From Serilophus lunatus (Eukaryota > Chordata > Aves > Passeriformes > Eurylaimidae), in assembly GCA_013399895.1 (NCBI GenBank), contig VXBA01003735.1, positions 155,348 through 219,347 of the forward strand: a stretch of 64,000 nt of DNA, given 5' to 3'. Within the stretch, counting starts at the first letter, position 1. Every line of letters starts with the position of its first letter. Positions 46,701 to 61,700 of the stretch are shown here, piece by piece. The translations under genes were made by a program, and so were the position numbers. The notes beneath the pieces were generated by a model. That model was given only the letters and a program-made list of their open reading frames with translations, made no database searches and was not told the origin of the DNA.

Positions 46701-49700
46701 GCTGGGCTTGTCAGATCTGTCCTACCTCCACCTGCACTACTGGCACTACAAATTATAAGTCTCCACTTTATACCTCTCTCCAATAATTTTTTTAAGGGCT
46801 ATCACTAACTTACTGCGAGAAACCTGAGACATCTCAGCAATAGGCTTCCATCACTATTGTTCTTTTCACCAGTTGTTTGTACTGACTTCTACACAGTGTG
46901 AGGGAGGGTTTTTTTCCCAAGAAACAAAGACATACTCCTGGCTACCTCAAGGACCTAAGATTCAAAGGACAAGAACTATAAAAACAAAAATGCGGGCAGT
47001 CAGTAGGGAGACAATGTCTGTAACAATTGTGCATCTAGAGTAAAAAGACCATGAATGTGACAGAAGTCCCCAACCTACTATGTCTCTCTCCCTTATGTTG
47101 TTTTGTACCCATGTGATAGCATTTGGGGGAAAAGCATTCTTTCATCAGGATCACCAGAAAGACGTGGCATGGTCGTCTTACTAAAACCACTGATGTCTTG
47201 GATTTTGCTCCACTATTTATTTTAGACTTTCCTGAGAACTAATTATACTCTACATGTTTTATTTTCACTCTTATGAAACTTTGTGCCGTGAAAAAAAATC
47301 TAGAAACAACATACTTATCCATTAAAATAAGCATATACCTACTTCTGCCTTCCAAGAGCTTTTAGAAAATAGCTACAAATACATATTTACAGCAGTCGTT
47401 TTCATCACTGTCCTCCTCACAGCTGTCATCATCTTTGCAAGACTTATACTGATGTTCACATTCCCCATCACCACAATTCAGCTGTTCTGGATTACAACCT
47501 GAAGAGGAAAATTTGTAAATGTTTTATAATTCAAATAGCAGGCATGCAGCCATGTGCTACACTCGCTAGCAGAGGTCACCTTGATGTTGTGCCACATCTA
47601 TCAGACATTAATCTACCATGGCTTTTATAGCTTCCAGTTCAGAGAAACTTGTTTCAGTGAGACTTGTTCCATTACCAAACTTGTGCTGTGCTCTCTGACC
47701 TTGGATTACCTTCTGGTCACTTTTTCTGGCATCTCTTCAATGTTCTTTATCTACTTGGATGTGCAAGTGCCCAATTGGGATACAGTTCTCTAGCTGAAGC
47801 CTTCCTACTAGTTACTGGGAAGATATTTTCAAACTCCTGTCTTACATCCTAGTGTGACATTTAAAAAGCCTCAAAACTGAACGGAGACAACCAAACAACA
47901 AAGCACCAAATACACACAAAACACACAGAGAATATTTTATGACTTTGACTCACACATCAGCTTTTGAGCAACTCTCATATCCCTGGCCATTTTTTAGCAA
48001 AAATCAGCTTAGGCAGTCCACATGTCTGTTGAATTACCTACATCCAGAACTTCACAAAATCACAAAATATTCTGAGTTGGAAGGGACCCATCAGGATCAT
48101 CAAGTCCAACTGTCCCTCCGCAGGACACCCCAAGGATCGCACCACGTGCCTAACACCATTGTCCGAAAGCTCCCTGAACTCCGTCAGGCTTGGTGCTGTG
48201 ACCACTTCCCTGGGGAGCCTGTACAAGTGCCCAACCACCCTCTGGGTGAAGAACCTCCTTCTAATATCCGACCTGAACCTCCTCTGACACAACTTCAGGC
48301 CATTCCCTTGGGTCCTGTCATCACAGAGCAAAGATCAGTGCCTGCCCTCTGCCCTTTCTCTTCCCCTCACAAGGAAGTTGTAACTGCAATGGGGTCTCCC
48401 CTCAGTCTCTTCTTCTTCAGGCTGAACAGACCAAGTGACCTCAGCCCTCCTCATATTTTCCTCCCTATATATGCTCCAATTTCTCAGAAGCATTTATATA
48501 TACATCCCTCTTAGATACATCCATCTTTATACTATATAGCACTTTTCCAATTTTATAAACATCTACTCTCATCCATCATTTAGGTCATGAACAAAAATTA
48601 TGTGACATTCTGTAACAGATATTGACAGAATGACAATAAAAATATCTTTCTCTTTGATAATGACTCCTGGCTGGTTGTTTTCTGGAAACAGTTTTCTGTA
48701 TTTTTTTTCTCACCATGTTTTTTTACTTACTGATAAGTTTGTCACACTAGACAGTGTCAAAGTACAACTTCTCTATTTATCCTCTCACAGCAGGGAACTA
48801 AACCAAAATTTTGAAACTCAACGATTTTTATTTGATTTTTCACTATTTACAAATAGTTTATTTTGACTACTTGTTGTGACTTTTTTTCTTAATTTAAATC
48901 TTAATTTATAGGATTGGTGTGAAATTCCCTCTCCATTTTGCTGTTCTCCCACTCTCGCCTCTTCTCCAGACATTTACATCTTCTCCCACATCCTTCACAT
49001 GATCTTAAAGATCACCACAAAAATTTTAGAGATAATTTCAGCCAGTCTCTAAACTTCATGGAACAAACTCTTTACAGAAAACAGCAAACAAGAAACAATT
49101 GCCCTAACCAGTCTAATTCATCACTGCCATCTGAGAAGCCTTTCCAGCCTTCAGACTGATTGCTTGAAGGAATGTATGTTATGCATCTGCATATCTAAGG
49201 ACAAGCTAGAAAAAGAAGAATTCAGTGGCACTATAAATGCTATTTCAGGCTAAATGCATTAATGCAGGACTACATCATGAAGAAATATTCAAATGGCTAT
49301 TAAAAATAAAGCTAGTGTCATTTATAAAACAAATTGAATGTTAAAAAAGGAAATATCATACTTGGCACAATTTGCCAAAGATTTTTATCAAGCAGTCTGA
49401 ATTAAATAAATCAATGTTCACCTAAATGGAAATTAGAAAATTAAATTCCCATTAATTGTCTCGCTGGAAGGGTTGAAAGTGAATCAGCACAGATACATAA
49501 TTGTCAATAGGACTCACTTCTTTAATTTGTTAAGGGAATGTATGTTACGTGGGAGCATCTAAGGAGAAGGGAAATAAAAATCAAAAGTAGGCATTCTCTT
49601 TAATATGATAAGTACATATTTCCTGATATTAAAATATTGTAGAAATTCATCTCTGTTACTACACTCAACTTAATGCCTGATATGAGTAAGTGCCTAATCA

Positions 49701-52700
49701 AATATTTCCTAAATCCAGAAATCTCATTAAGAAACAGCCTTCTACTAAGAATTGCTTTCATATTCACTTAAACTAGCAATTAGCAGAGATGGTAAATTGT
49801 TCCTTTGTAATACATAAAAAATGTTTGTTCTCTTCTGCTTTTTCAAATATACCAGCAAAAAAATTATCTGTGGAAGAATAAGTAGCCAAAAATCACTCCT
49901 CTTTCTGTCCAAGTCAAGTTGAATGCAACTTCTCCCCATCTAGCACCATAGGCAAATTAAGAATTACATAAGATTGAAAGATCAAAAACATTGTCCTACA
50001 GTTGTCTGATCAGTTCCAATCTGGAGTAATTTAGTCCTCTTCACTGCCTTGCATGTGATATTAGTGGGAGGAAGCACACCCTACGCAGCCAGCACTACCT
50101 CAAAGCAGGAGTGTGTTCATTTCCTCTTCACCACTCCCTGAAGTTATTCAGCTGATGGCTGGCATTTGCTTTCCAGGTCAGCTCAGAGCAGTGCCTGTAG
50201 TTTTTAATAACTGTGCTTTAATGATCTCCTATCAATGAGAAGAAACTTATATGAGGCAGATGACTACAGGTCCTATAGATGTGGGAGAAAATGAATTAAT
50301 TTCATTTTTTTTCACCCTCCTAATACAACTGCTAGAGGTAGTAGAAATACATGCTCCCAATACATGTTGCTCTCTCAGGCAGTATTCCATAAATTACTCT
50401 AACGAGTTGATGCTGGCACATTACAGTAGCCTACCCCTGGTGAGTCTTAACACAGATCCTTATGATTATGACTAAGTCTTGATTAAATAACTTTGAGCCA
50501 TCTGCTTGCTGGCACAGTGCTAGAAGCAGAGCAATAGATGGTAATAGATTGGAAATGGGCAATCATCAACCTTATGAAGTTCAACAAGAGAAGTGCTGTA
50601 TTCTGCTCCTGGAATGGGGCCACCTGGGATGTTTGTATAGACTGGGGAATGAGATGCTGCAGAGCAGTGTTGGGGCAAGAAGTCCTCTTTTACTGTCAGC
50701 AAAAGATTAAGTAGTTTGTCCAAACCTGGAAACTGATCCAGAGCATTCTGAGTCATGATTTTAAAGAGAAGATCAAGTATCATGGTTAACTTTTGCTGGC
50801 AGAAGAGTCTTACTTAGAAGCTAATTGCCACACTATTTTCATGTTACAGCTTGGCTATTTTAAGGTGCTAGCAAAATGACATATAATTAAATCTGCAGAA
50901 AATTAGACAATTTAAACATTTATCTCTTGCAATTAGGTTAAGAAAAAAATGACAAGCTGATTTGTATGTGGTTGATCTGTCAAACATAGTTTCTCAAAGA
51001 TTCCTCCTTAATGAAGTATGAGCTTAATAACTTACGGTCTCTGTGACTGATGGCTTTGTATTCAATATAAAAACCTCTGTGTGTGACCAGTTCATCAGAA
51101 TGGAAGTTGATTGCAACAGAATAGCCATATTCTTTGTTCCTGTTCTTTTCTGAAAGAGCTTTACAGTATCTATCAAAGCAAAAGTGAGAAGTATTAATTT
51201 CTAACTTAACTGACCATTACCATCAAGCTACATCTCTTTTTACTGAAATGTAATGATGCCAAAAAGCTTCAAGACAATGCAGCAGAAAAGATCAGTTATA
51301 TTTTGGTGTTCAAAATTGTCCAACAGAAGCATTAGAAAGCCTATTTACCAATTCTTTTTACTCTACAACTCTTCTGGGACTAGCAGACTTTGAAACTAAA
51401 TACGACAAAATGATCCATGTCAGGATCCACCTTACAAATACAAATTGCATCAAGATGCTTGATTTCAGATTTTCCATTTAGGTTTGCCAATCCAAAAACT
51501 ACATATCCAGTAAAGGATTAAATCATACAGACAAACCCAACAGCTGTTGTTTGTTTCAATATGCTCCTTCCAAAAGAAAAATAACTCTGATTTTGATTTG
51601 TTTAATGTTAGTGTAGCAATTATAATCCCTGAAGAGTAAGTAGTATAAAAAAATAAAAATTCTGATGATGCAAGCTCTTCACTCGCAGATCACTACCAGG
51701 AATTTACAGTTCAGCTGCATCTGCATAATCTTGTTGTTTTCTACATTAATGCTCTTGAGGGAACAAAAGATTAAATAAATGCTTAACACTGTAGAAAAAA
51801 CAGGATGCCTAAATTAATGTAATGACAAATGTTCAATACTAGGGCAGAATTAAGAACATTCTTCTGCTGAAATACTTTGGAAATGTGCCAATTTTTTGTT
51901 GAGATGTATCTTTCTGTGCTGTAAGTGGTGACACATATTTTCTTTCTTAAGTACAGTACATTACGCGGAACATCAAAGTGTAAATTAATATGTCAGAAAA
52001 TAGTGTATTTACTCACCTAACTCCATCAATTTCTAACCAGTCTTTATCACATTTACTGGACCCTGGAGACTTCTCTTGAATTTGTATTACAAGGATTTTT
52101 AGTGACAGCTTGTAGCCAGGCAGTGGTGCCTAAAAATCGAAGGATAAATATCCTGACACACACTTTCACAAAGCGAAAAAGGCCCATGCTTCCAAGATAG
52201 TACATCTTGTTCTACTTGTTATCTTTGAAGGACCAGAGAACTTTGCTAATTTAAACATTTACAGAAATCTTTTTAGACTCAACTTTGGCCAGACTGCCCC
52301 AGACAAAGGAGTGTGAGCCTTTCTGCAGGCAGCACAAAGCACCATATCTGAGGTTCATGCTGTTTGTGTTGTCACGTGTTCCTATTCCTTTCCTGCACAG
52401 ACATAAGAATTTCATGTTACTGCTAACTATTTTCATTATGCACATGAAGGGCAGAAACTGTAACCAAGTCACATACACCAAAAGCTTCTTTTGCCAGAGA
52501 AAGTAAAAAAAAGTAGTTAGATGCTTAATGGGGCAACAGGCAAACACAATGGGGATTTGGTAGAAATCATGAGCAGATTCTAAATCCTGCCAAGGTCTTG
52601 CTGGAAATTCAAAGCTGAATTTTTGAGCCAGAGAAGGTCTTGTTTCTGAGGAAGTCTGGGAAATATAGTGTGGTATCCATCTTATGAAGTGTGATTTACA

Positions 52701-55700
52701 TGTCCATTTTTGCTTTCTGACATAGAAGAAAAGCATCAGTTATTCATTTTCTCTGGCTGCTAGGAGTTGTCATCTTACCCATTAATTTGTTTCTGTCAAA
52801 CAAAAGTACTCAAACTTTTTTGGAAGCCAGCAATGTTTCCCTCCCATAGCTGTCACCTGTACATAGGACAGGAAAGAAATGGGTGCTTGAAAATAAGTCA
52901 GGTGCAGCAGTCTCACCAGGTTTTCTCTCTGTACCACCCACATCCACTTTTTGGTCTATATAACAAAGTCATCAGTACTCAGAAGCGTTCCCAGAACTTA
53001 CTCTGATGATCCAGTTGCAGTCAATATTTGGTGGGTAGTAACTTGGGTAATAAGGGGAACTCAGTGTCCCATTCCAGGAAATATAATGACCACCACACAC
53101 TGGGAGAGAAATATATGAGCAAGGAACATGGTTATGTCAACTGGGCTAAAGTGCAGAGGCTATTTCATTTGCTAGGATTCTTCTCTATGTACAGAGTTAG
53201 AAGAATGAGTTCTGGCAATATTAAACTCACATTTTGCCTGTGTTAACAGTAAGTCACTTGACTGCCACCTTCCCATCACAATGAATTTCTCTTACTAAAT
53301 TACAAGTAAAGTTAAGTACAAAACACCTCCGACTCAGGGTTTTTTTAAAAAATGTCCTTTGGTGGTAAGTAGAGTATTTAAATGTGGATGTAACAAACAT
53401 TTCAGTTTACTTCTAGCCTTTCTGTAGGCATTTTCAAAAATTAAACAGTCATCAGCCCAATGAAGTGAAACTTCTGTTTAATTTCACATAAACCAGGAAT
53501 TTTGTGTGTCAGTTCTCAGTCTGAAAAGCCATACCACACTTGAACAGTATTTTTGAGGTTTTATTTCCTACCAAGGACTCTCCTAGATATCTAATTCTTA
53601 GTGCTTTTAGTTCCCTTCAGGTAACATCATGAATATGAACATGAATACAACAGAAATAAAGACAATTTTGAAGACAGCAAGATTTTGTGGCAAAAGCTGG
53701 TCTAAGCATCATTTGGAATCCCCATCTTAAGAACAATTAAGCCATTCTAATTAGCAATGTGCTTGGGATAGGTATCTGCCTAAATAGTATCCACAGAGAC
53801 ACAAGTTGATCTGTGCAAGCCTTGGAGTTTATGACCTGTGATTGGTTCCACAAGTTAAAAAAATACTCACTTGTTTCACTGTCAAAATTCTTTCACTTAG
53901 ACCTTACCTAACAACTGTCACTAAACTTGACCTTGTGAAGGCATTTTATCTCCTCTAAAATACTGCAGTTTATCATTATCCAAAATATCCCACTAATGAC
54001 ACAGAACTCATGTAAAATTCATAGTACCCCATAGATTTGGAATATACTTTAGATCTTGAAACACTTTTCTTACACATTTAACTACACTGAATAGGGCTTT
54101 CAGTGCACTGAAGGGAACAAAAAATAGTGGAAGTGTTTGCTCTTGTTTTCCATTTTCTTTAAACACACATTCTGCAAGCTGGGGATAGATTGCCAAAACT
54201 GATAAAGTGCTGTTCTATGACTGGGGCTGTGTAGCTTTGCCTAGACATACAAAGCCTGTACTGCTATCTGCCTGGCTGCTCTACTGCCACTGCTCAGTGT
54301 TACCCATGTAACAAGAGTAATGTCTGACAAGCATGGCTTGAGTAGTTATCAGGAAGAGAAAAAATCTCCTAGAACAAGAGATGTTTTCTATTCTTTGTTC
54401 AGTTCTCAGACTTTTTTTTAAAGTGGATCAGAATGATAATTCCCTAATTTATATGCCAACATTCCCTCCCACAAGTATGTTCCTTTAACCTTTTTAGAGG
54501 CAAAATCAGCAATATGCATGTTTATAGCAGATTTTTTTTTCTATTAATTACTTACTGATTTTAGGAATGGCTTGAAAGTGAGCTTTTAGTATGCTGTTTC
54601 CTTCTCGTTGGTCCAGTGAGAAGGTAAGCAACATTACGTTACTTGATGAAGTTAAACGTACAACAGAAGGAGTCCAGGCCCCAGGTCCACACCACCTGAA
54701 ATATCACCAAAAAAACACATTAAAAAAATCCCAAAATGTTTCCCACATTCCCGTCATCTCTGCTGGGCAGAAATAATACTGATCCGGTGATCTGTGTTTC
54801 AGCAGCATTTCCTCCTCTACCACTTCTCTTTTATTCTTCCACCCAGCTGATAGTACACAAGAAATCAGAGTTTCCCAGCACTGAGGCTTAGTCACTCAGA
54901 GAACATCACCATTTTCTTGCTTAACAAGCGTCCTGGAATCTTCCGACTTGCAGAAGCCTCAGAGAGGAAGTGCCAGATTATATTCCTTCAGTAGTGGCAC
55001 TGAGAAGCAGAGACTAGGTCTGAAAAGGCAACAAGTGCCAGTGCAGCAGTGTTGAGCAGCATCTCTGCAAAGGTAAATCCAAAACATTTCCAATCTATTA
55101 ACATTCAACCTATCACACAGAACGTGAAGCAACATGCATGGCACCCATATTGGCTTCTTATTTTTCTTCTACTTAAATAATGATTAAATTTATATCCTGA
55201 AGCTTGAAAACTTGCTTCAATTTTTAACTTGAGATGCTATTTCTTGCCTCCATAAATTCACTCATGTTTATTCCATTTTGAAACCAACAGCATATTTTGG
55301 ATTTCTTTTCATTAATATCTGAATCAGTGTGTTAAAAATTTCTAGCAGGTTTCTCTATTTCTATACACAGCAAATGAAAACAATTAAGATTAGACCTCAC
55401 AGCTATAGAGCATTTCCCTGCACCAATAACTTGGATGTCACTGCGATACAGATTGGTAACATTAAAATAAAAATTTTGAACCTTAAACTGAAAGTAGTCG
55501 TCTTCTGCTTCAGCAGGTTTTTCCTCGCTTCCATTTTATATGAGACACTAGAGAATGAATCTATGATTTGCCTCTCTTGAAGGCATTAATAAATCCTTTT
55601 TAACATAACAGCTGACAAAACCTTTATAAAGTAACAATTTAAGTCCTGCCACATGGAAATCTTTCAGCATCTTGATCAACTCAGTTGGCAGCTTGGTTTA

Positions 55701-58700
55701 TCTTCTTAGTTTATCTTCTATGAGAAGAGTTGCCCATATGAGATGCTTATTCTCATACTATACCCCACTTTCTCAACTTTCTCACTCTTTAGTGTTTGTC
55801 ACTGAAGATCTGTATTACTGCAGAAACTGGTGAGAATTATTTTAGTCACCATGTGTGACCTTAGACATCAGGAAATAATGGCTATAAAAGCCATAATTAC
55901 TGGCTGTCATGGCTATTGAATATATTATTAGTTTACTGTGTCTGTTTTAAGTATGTCACTAGCTGCTTTTGGCTGAAGTAGAAAACCAATAGACATATAC
56001 AAAACCACACATTTCCTAGGATGGCAAGAAAAGCAACCACAAAAATCAGCCTTTTTTGAGGTCCCATCAGGCATTTAACATAATTTCAGTCATCAAATTC
56101 TGTTTTGGTTCTTTGATAGACATCAATGCACCTTTTTCAAATTTATGTTTTACAACTTACAGCATTAATGTTCTCCGCGTATGTTACAACATACCCCTGT
56201 GTTGGTTTTCCTCTCTTCCAGATGTTTTCATGATCATGGCCAGTTCTACATTTGTAGTTCCTAAAAATCTCAGCTATTGTCAATAACGCACAGTGGAGTA
56301 ACAGTCACAGCAATAATCCATAACCAGTAGCAGAACAGATGCAGTCCAGCATCAGAAACAGGATTCTCCTCCTTGCCACATTACAATCTCAGAGTAGGTC
56401 CTTACAAAGACCATGTGTTTACTCCATGCCAACAATAGCAAGAAGTGAAAAAAGTCTGTTAATAGAGCTGAAGAGGATCACCTGCTCAAGTATTACTAAA
56501 CAAGTGCATTTCAGATTCCTAACTGAATCCTCATGCTCAGCTAGCCTCTTCCCAAAAGTTCTTACAAATATTTTTTTTAAATTCCCTTCTTGAAACCAGC
56601 TTTTAAAACTTTTATTTTATAATAAAATAAACTTGTTTATAATACATATAGATTTATTGTGTCCATACATAAAATTTGACTCTGAAAGGGTGATAGCAGC
56701 ATGGCCATTCAAGTTTAAATATCATATTATCTCACTTATGCTAATAGACTACACAGTGACACCAAGGATGGAGCCTTCCATAGACACAATCCCCTTGTTA
56801 TAAACAGAAGAGATTCACTTGTGACTGGACTCCTATAAAACGTATTTTCTAAAAGTAATAGAATACAATACTATAAAAAATGAAAGTCTGTATCTTTTTG
56901 AGTTGTGACAGTAACTGTATAAAATCAAAACCCTTAAACATTAGTCATAATATAGACTAAACCCCATAGAAATTTATAACATCTTCCCCAGGGAAGGGGT
57001 GGTGGCACCAAGCCTATCAGAGTTCAAGTAGCACCTGGACAGTACTATTAGCCACGTGTCTAGTTTTAGTTAGTCTTGTGAGGAGCAGGGAGTTGGACTT
57101 GAAAATGATTATTGGTCCCTTTCAACTTTTTTAGAAAGTCTTTTCATTGCCTTATACAAGATTTCTAATTAAGTTGTATTTGGAACCTTACATTTTTTCA
57201 GTTTGGTACAGAGAGTTCCTGTGCAGCTCAATAACATATCTTTGCTCTGTACTATCATACCTGGTAATGATCTTGTTCTGCAGTGGAAGAAGGAAATCAT
57301 ATGCTGACAAGTGGTGTGATGCACAGCTCTCTGGAGTGACACCAGGTAAAGTGATAACTACCAGTCTCACCACATAGTTGGAAGGAACTCGCAACCTCCA
57401 TTGATAAAAAGACTTTTTGGGATTCATCAGAGACAGAGTCCTGTTGTTACCTGGCTTGGCATACAGGTCAAAGGATACTGCTATACAAAAGAAGCTAGAT
57501 CAGTGGCAGAAAAACTGTTAAGTGGAAAGACAAATCAAGTTCCTGGGGAAAATTTCAGAAAAAGTAGAAACAATCACCTAGTCAATTTCTTGACTACTCT
57601 AATCCCTTTTTGCCCTTTCCTTTACAACTCTATTCTCTTTTCCCCACCAGACTGCATCACCTTCTTCTGCTCTGGCCAAGCCTCTCTACCACCAGCTCAT
57701 GACAAAATCCATGAGCAGGAGGAGATTTGGCTGCAATTGCTACAAACTCTGCTTCACCCCTGCTTCCTGTGCCATTTTCTCTTTGTCCTTCTCCATGCAA
57801 TGAGAACACTAAGTAAATGAAGCCAATCTCAAGGTATGCTTGATGTGGAGAAACCAGGAAAGGTGAATTAAAGCTCTACAGTATCTAACTGATCATTATG
57901 TATAAGCAAAATCATTAATCATATGACAAGTAAATTATGCATAATTTTGTATCGTTGTGTGGCAGGTTTTTTTAAAGATGCCAAAAAAAAGAGACACAGC
58001 TCATTGCAGTTTAGTGAGAACTATTAAATTTCAACCATTCTTGTCAGAACCTCATAATAAAAGCTGTAAGATCTTTTCATCCAACCTTTTACTTGGAACA
58101 CAAGCCAGGTAGATTCCCTAGTCTGATTTAGTTCATAGGCCCTACAGGTAAAAGAATAACTGGGAAACTGCCGTTTTTCTGATATGGGATTCCCACCCTC
58201 CCCAACCCCTCCCTCCAAGTAGTATCACTTGGGATTGAACCATAATTACCTGATTTTAGCATCACATCATATTCTGTGGAATCTGAAACTGAAATTTGAT
58301 AATTATCAACTACACAAACCGAAGATACAAACTAGAGAAAGAAAAACAGACAGACTAGGTGTTAAATGACAGGTACATTGTTACCAAAAAGCTCCATTGT
58401 AACAAGATCAAAATCTTCCTTCCCAGAAGAACTGAACGAGTGAGCTGCTTGTTTACTACAGATTTCTTTTTGTTCTATTGGGGTTAATTTTTTAAGAAAA
58501 GCAACTATATCTTGTGGTGCCCAGAAAGTATTCCAGTGGTAAGCTCGAAGTCCAAATTCTCCTTCGCTGTGAAAGGAAAAAAAATCCAGCATCATAAATA
58601 CATTCTGATTACTATTTTGGACATGGTTTCTGCTGCTCAGCATTTTTGGCTGGTACAGTTTCACAGCCAGCTGAACTGCTGTGCAAAGAGTTACAGCTGA

Positions 58701-61700
58701 ACAGAGTGGCAAAAAACTGTCTTGTTTAACAATTACTTTTGCTATACAGTAGAAATACTTTGAAAACTGCTTAAACAGCTACACACCAAGATTGAAAACT
58801 ACACCTCACAAAATCCTTGCAATATTTTTTTTGGAATTGGATGTTACCATCCATGCTGTATAATAATACACTTTTAAGAACATGTTACTGCTCCAGAAAG
58901 AATGTATTTGTTATTTTTTAACTGATGTTAGTGCCACAGGACAACACAATTTTATGCCCATACTTTGATAAAACATTGTATGCAATTACTATTGAGAGAA
59001 AAATTCTTGATGTGTACATATAGAAAGTATTACTTCAGTGACTCAGAAAATCCACCACACTCCTCCTTTCAAAATTAAATGTAGACTGACTTTTCAGGGT
59101 TTTCAGAAACGACCAGGGTAGTAGAAGCCATCTCAATATATTTACACTTCTCACCAGGAACTTAAGTAGAGTGTGTTTCCCAAAATTATAAATTTAATTT
59201 TTGTTTTGGTAAGTTAAAAAGGAACTTCATTTGAACAGATAAAACTGAAATAAGACTCTGCAAGTGCTGAATTCTTATTTCAAAAATTAAAAGTAGATTA
59301 ATAGACTACAAAACAATCCATAAACCAAGGAGCAATTAATCAGACTTCAATTCTCTCACTGATTCTACAGGGCAAGACAGAAGCCAGACTATTAGCTTAG
59401 CTCATATGCTTATGTGTATTTGTGCATTTTTAATTCTCTTACAGAGATCTGCATGTTCTTCCAGATAACCAACTTATAATATATGTTGGGGGGAGAGGGG
59501 GGAATAGAAACACAGCTGATCAATTCAAATTTATACCATATGCTGAAACAGTACCTACCTGAAAGCAGCCACTACAGACTTGAAGTAGTACTTCCCCAAG
59601 AAGGAAGATTCATATCTTTCTGCCAGCTGACAAATAAATAGGGGTAAAAGAAAATTTAAACATTATATTTAGTGCCAATATTATCTCTAATACTAGAAAG
59701 TATGTCTTTTTCTTTCTTCCTCCCCTCCCCCCCCCACTACAATCACTATTCATCATTTTCACAAAATGTTTCAATTAAGGATCATAAATGTGCATTAAAT
59801 CCTAATTTTAAAAGTTGCTTCTTAGTCACATCAGATTTCAAGACCATTGAGATAGCCCCTGATAATTAGTCATGAAAAAGAAGCCTTTATGAATACATTT
59901 ATATTTTTGCTTCAGTCTTCAGATTTTCGTCATATAATCTGGGCATGAGCAACTTGTATTGGCTTTGCACAAAGCAGCTTTGAGATACTACATTAGCTCT
60001 TCTGGGAAATACAGACTAACAGAGAACTGCTTTGTCTTTAAGACTGCTGTTCACATGTAGCTAGGACACAGTATTGATCTCACGAATAGAAACTCATAAG
60101 AAGTGCAAGAAAGCAAGCTTTGTTGAGAGTGATAAGGGAAAACAAAAAGATAAGCATTGAATAGGAGATATAATTAAAAAAATAAAGATAAAAATGTAGA
60201 AGGAAGAGAACTTGAATAAAATAAAGCAAAAAAACCTGTCCTATTTCCTTAAGATGAGTAATTTGTCCAAAACCTCAAAATCCAGATTTATTACCTAGAA
60301 AAAGTTGACCTTACTGTAAAATACAGACCCCCACCTGTCCATCTAAAAGCCACCAAGGCACTTCCTAGCTTTAAACCTGTTATTTTAAAGGGAAAAAGAC
60401 CATTATGACTAACTGGAATCCTCTCCTCGTTCCCACTCTGATTCTGTAATAAATATTTATGAGTTATTGCTATACTTATGCAAGAACGTACAAAATTCTG
60501 GATTGCTTCTGCTTGCAGGAGGAATTTCTGTGATGTTGGATCACTGAGGTCATTTGTATAATTCAAATTTGGAATTTCTACACTTCCACCAATATAAATA
60601 AAGGAGAATGCTGGAGCTGAGGGGGGGAAAAAAAAAGCAAATAAAAAGATAAAAAAATTAACACACCTAAAACATGACAGAAAAATGTCCAGAACAAGAG
60701 GTTTGCAGAACCATGTATTGGTCCTTGGCATTTGTAGGTATTAGTTATCAAGAGAAACATGCAGTAATAGCCAGAGCACTGATCCAGTCCCATTGACAGA
60801 GTAATGCCCAGCAGGAAAGGAGAGGAATGAGGTACAGGTTCAGACAGGCATTTTTATTAAGAAGATTTAATTGTTAAAGTTCTGTTTGCAGTGCTATTCT
60901 CCTGAAAGAGGTAAAGGCAATGTGTTGAGATTTAGGAAGGTATGTAAATAGTTAGGTACCTATTCTGGTTTTTTTAAAGAAAGGAATAGAAGATAGACAG
61001 CTAAATCCTATAGGCTCTTGAGAAAGGTGACAGAACAATGATGGTATTCACAGAGACAAAAAAAATTGAGATAAAATGCATACTTTTAATAAACTTGTGC
61101 AACTATTAACTGCTAATTATTTTGCATTTTGTTGCTTTACCAAAGACATTAAGGAGAAGGGAAAGTCAGTAGTTTATGTGCTCAGCTGCCTAGTGCAGAG
61201 CTTTTAACAATGCAAAATACCCACCCCATCCAGTCCACGCTGGTGAATAACACTTACAGGATGAATAGTGCACGACTAGCACAATTACTGTAACTGCTAA
61301 AGACACGACAGGTAATATTCCTAGAAGCCATCTCCTGCAGAAACACAACTTCATCCATTTGAGGAAACAGTCCTTTTGACATAAGCCTTCTTGGTAGGAT
61401 GGATAGCAGCGAATATTTGGACTTTCCTAGTGAATGATACAGGAAGACAAGAATTAGTAAAACAAAGAGCTACTGCATCACTTTTTAGTGTATTTACTCT
61501 TTTCAAGAGGTTAAAATTGAGATAATATCTTTCACATTATGAGCTACATCATACACAAACTCCACATCTTTTCCTGGCTGCTTGCTTGCTGCGTGCATTT
61601 CAAGCTATGGAAAGGCAGGAAAAATTGTTATCACTTTGCTTAGGAGCAACTTATGAAGAACAGAGATCAGTGCACACCAGAGGAGACAGAGATGATTTAC

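Noticed and set aside
47939..48514. 191-codon plus-strand ORF
   Set aside because: Mostly the antisense of the CR1 3' fragment; CR1 copies often give such frames.
50520..50783. Minus-strand 87-codon ORF with protein-like composition (SPVYTNIPGGPIPGAEYSTS)
   Set aside because: Lies inside a protease intron on the same strand, has no domain or LDLa cysteines, and no matching splice phases. Could be a relic but unsupported.
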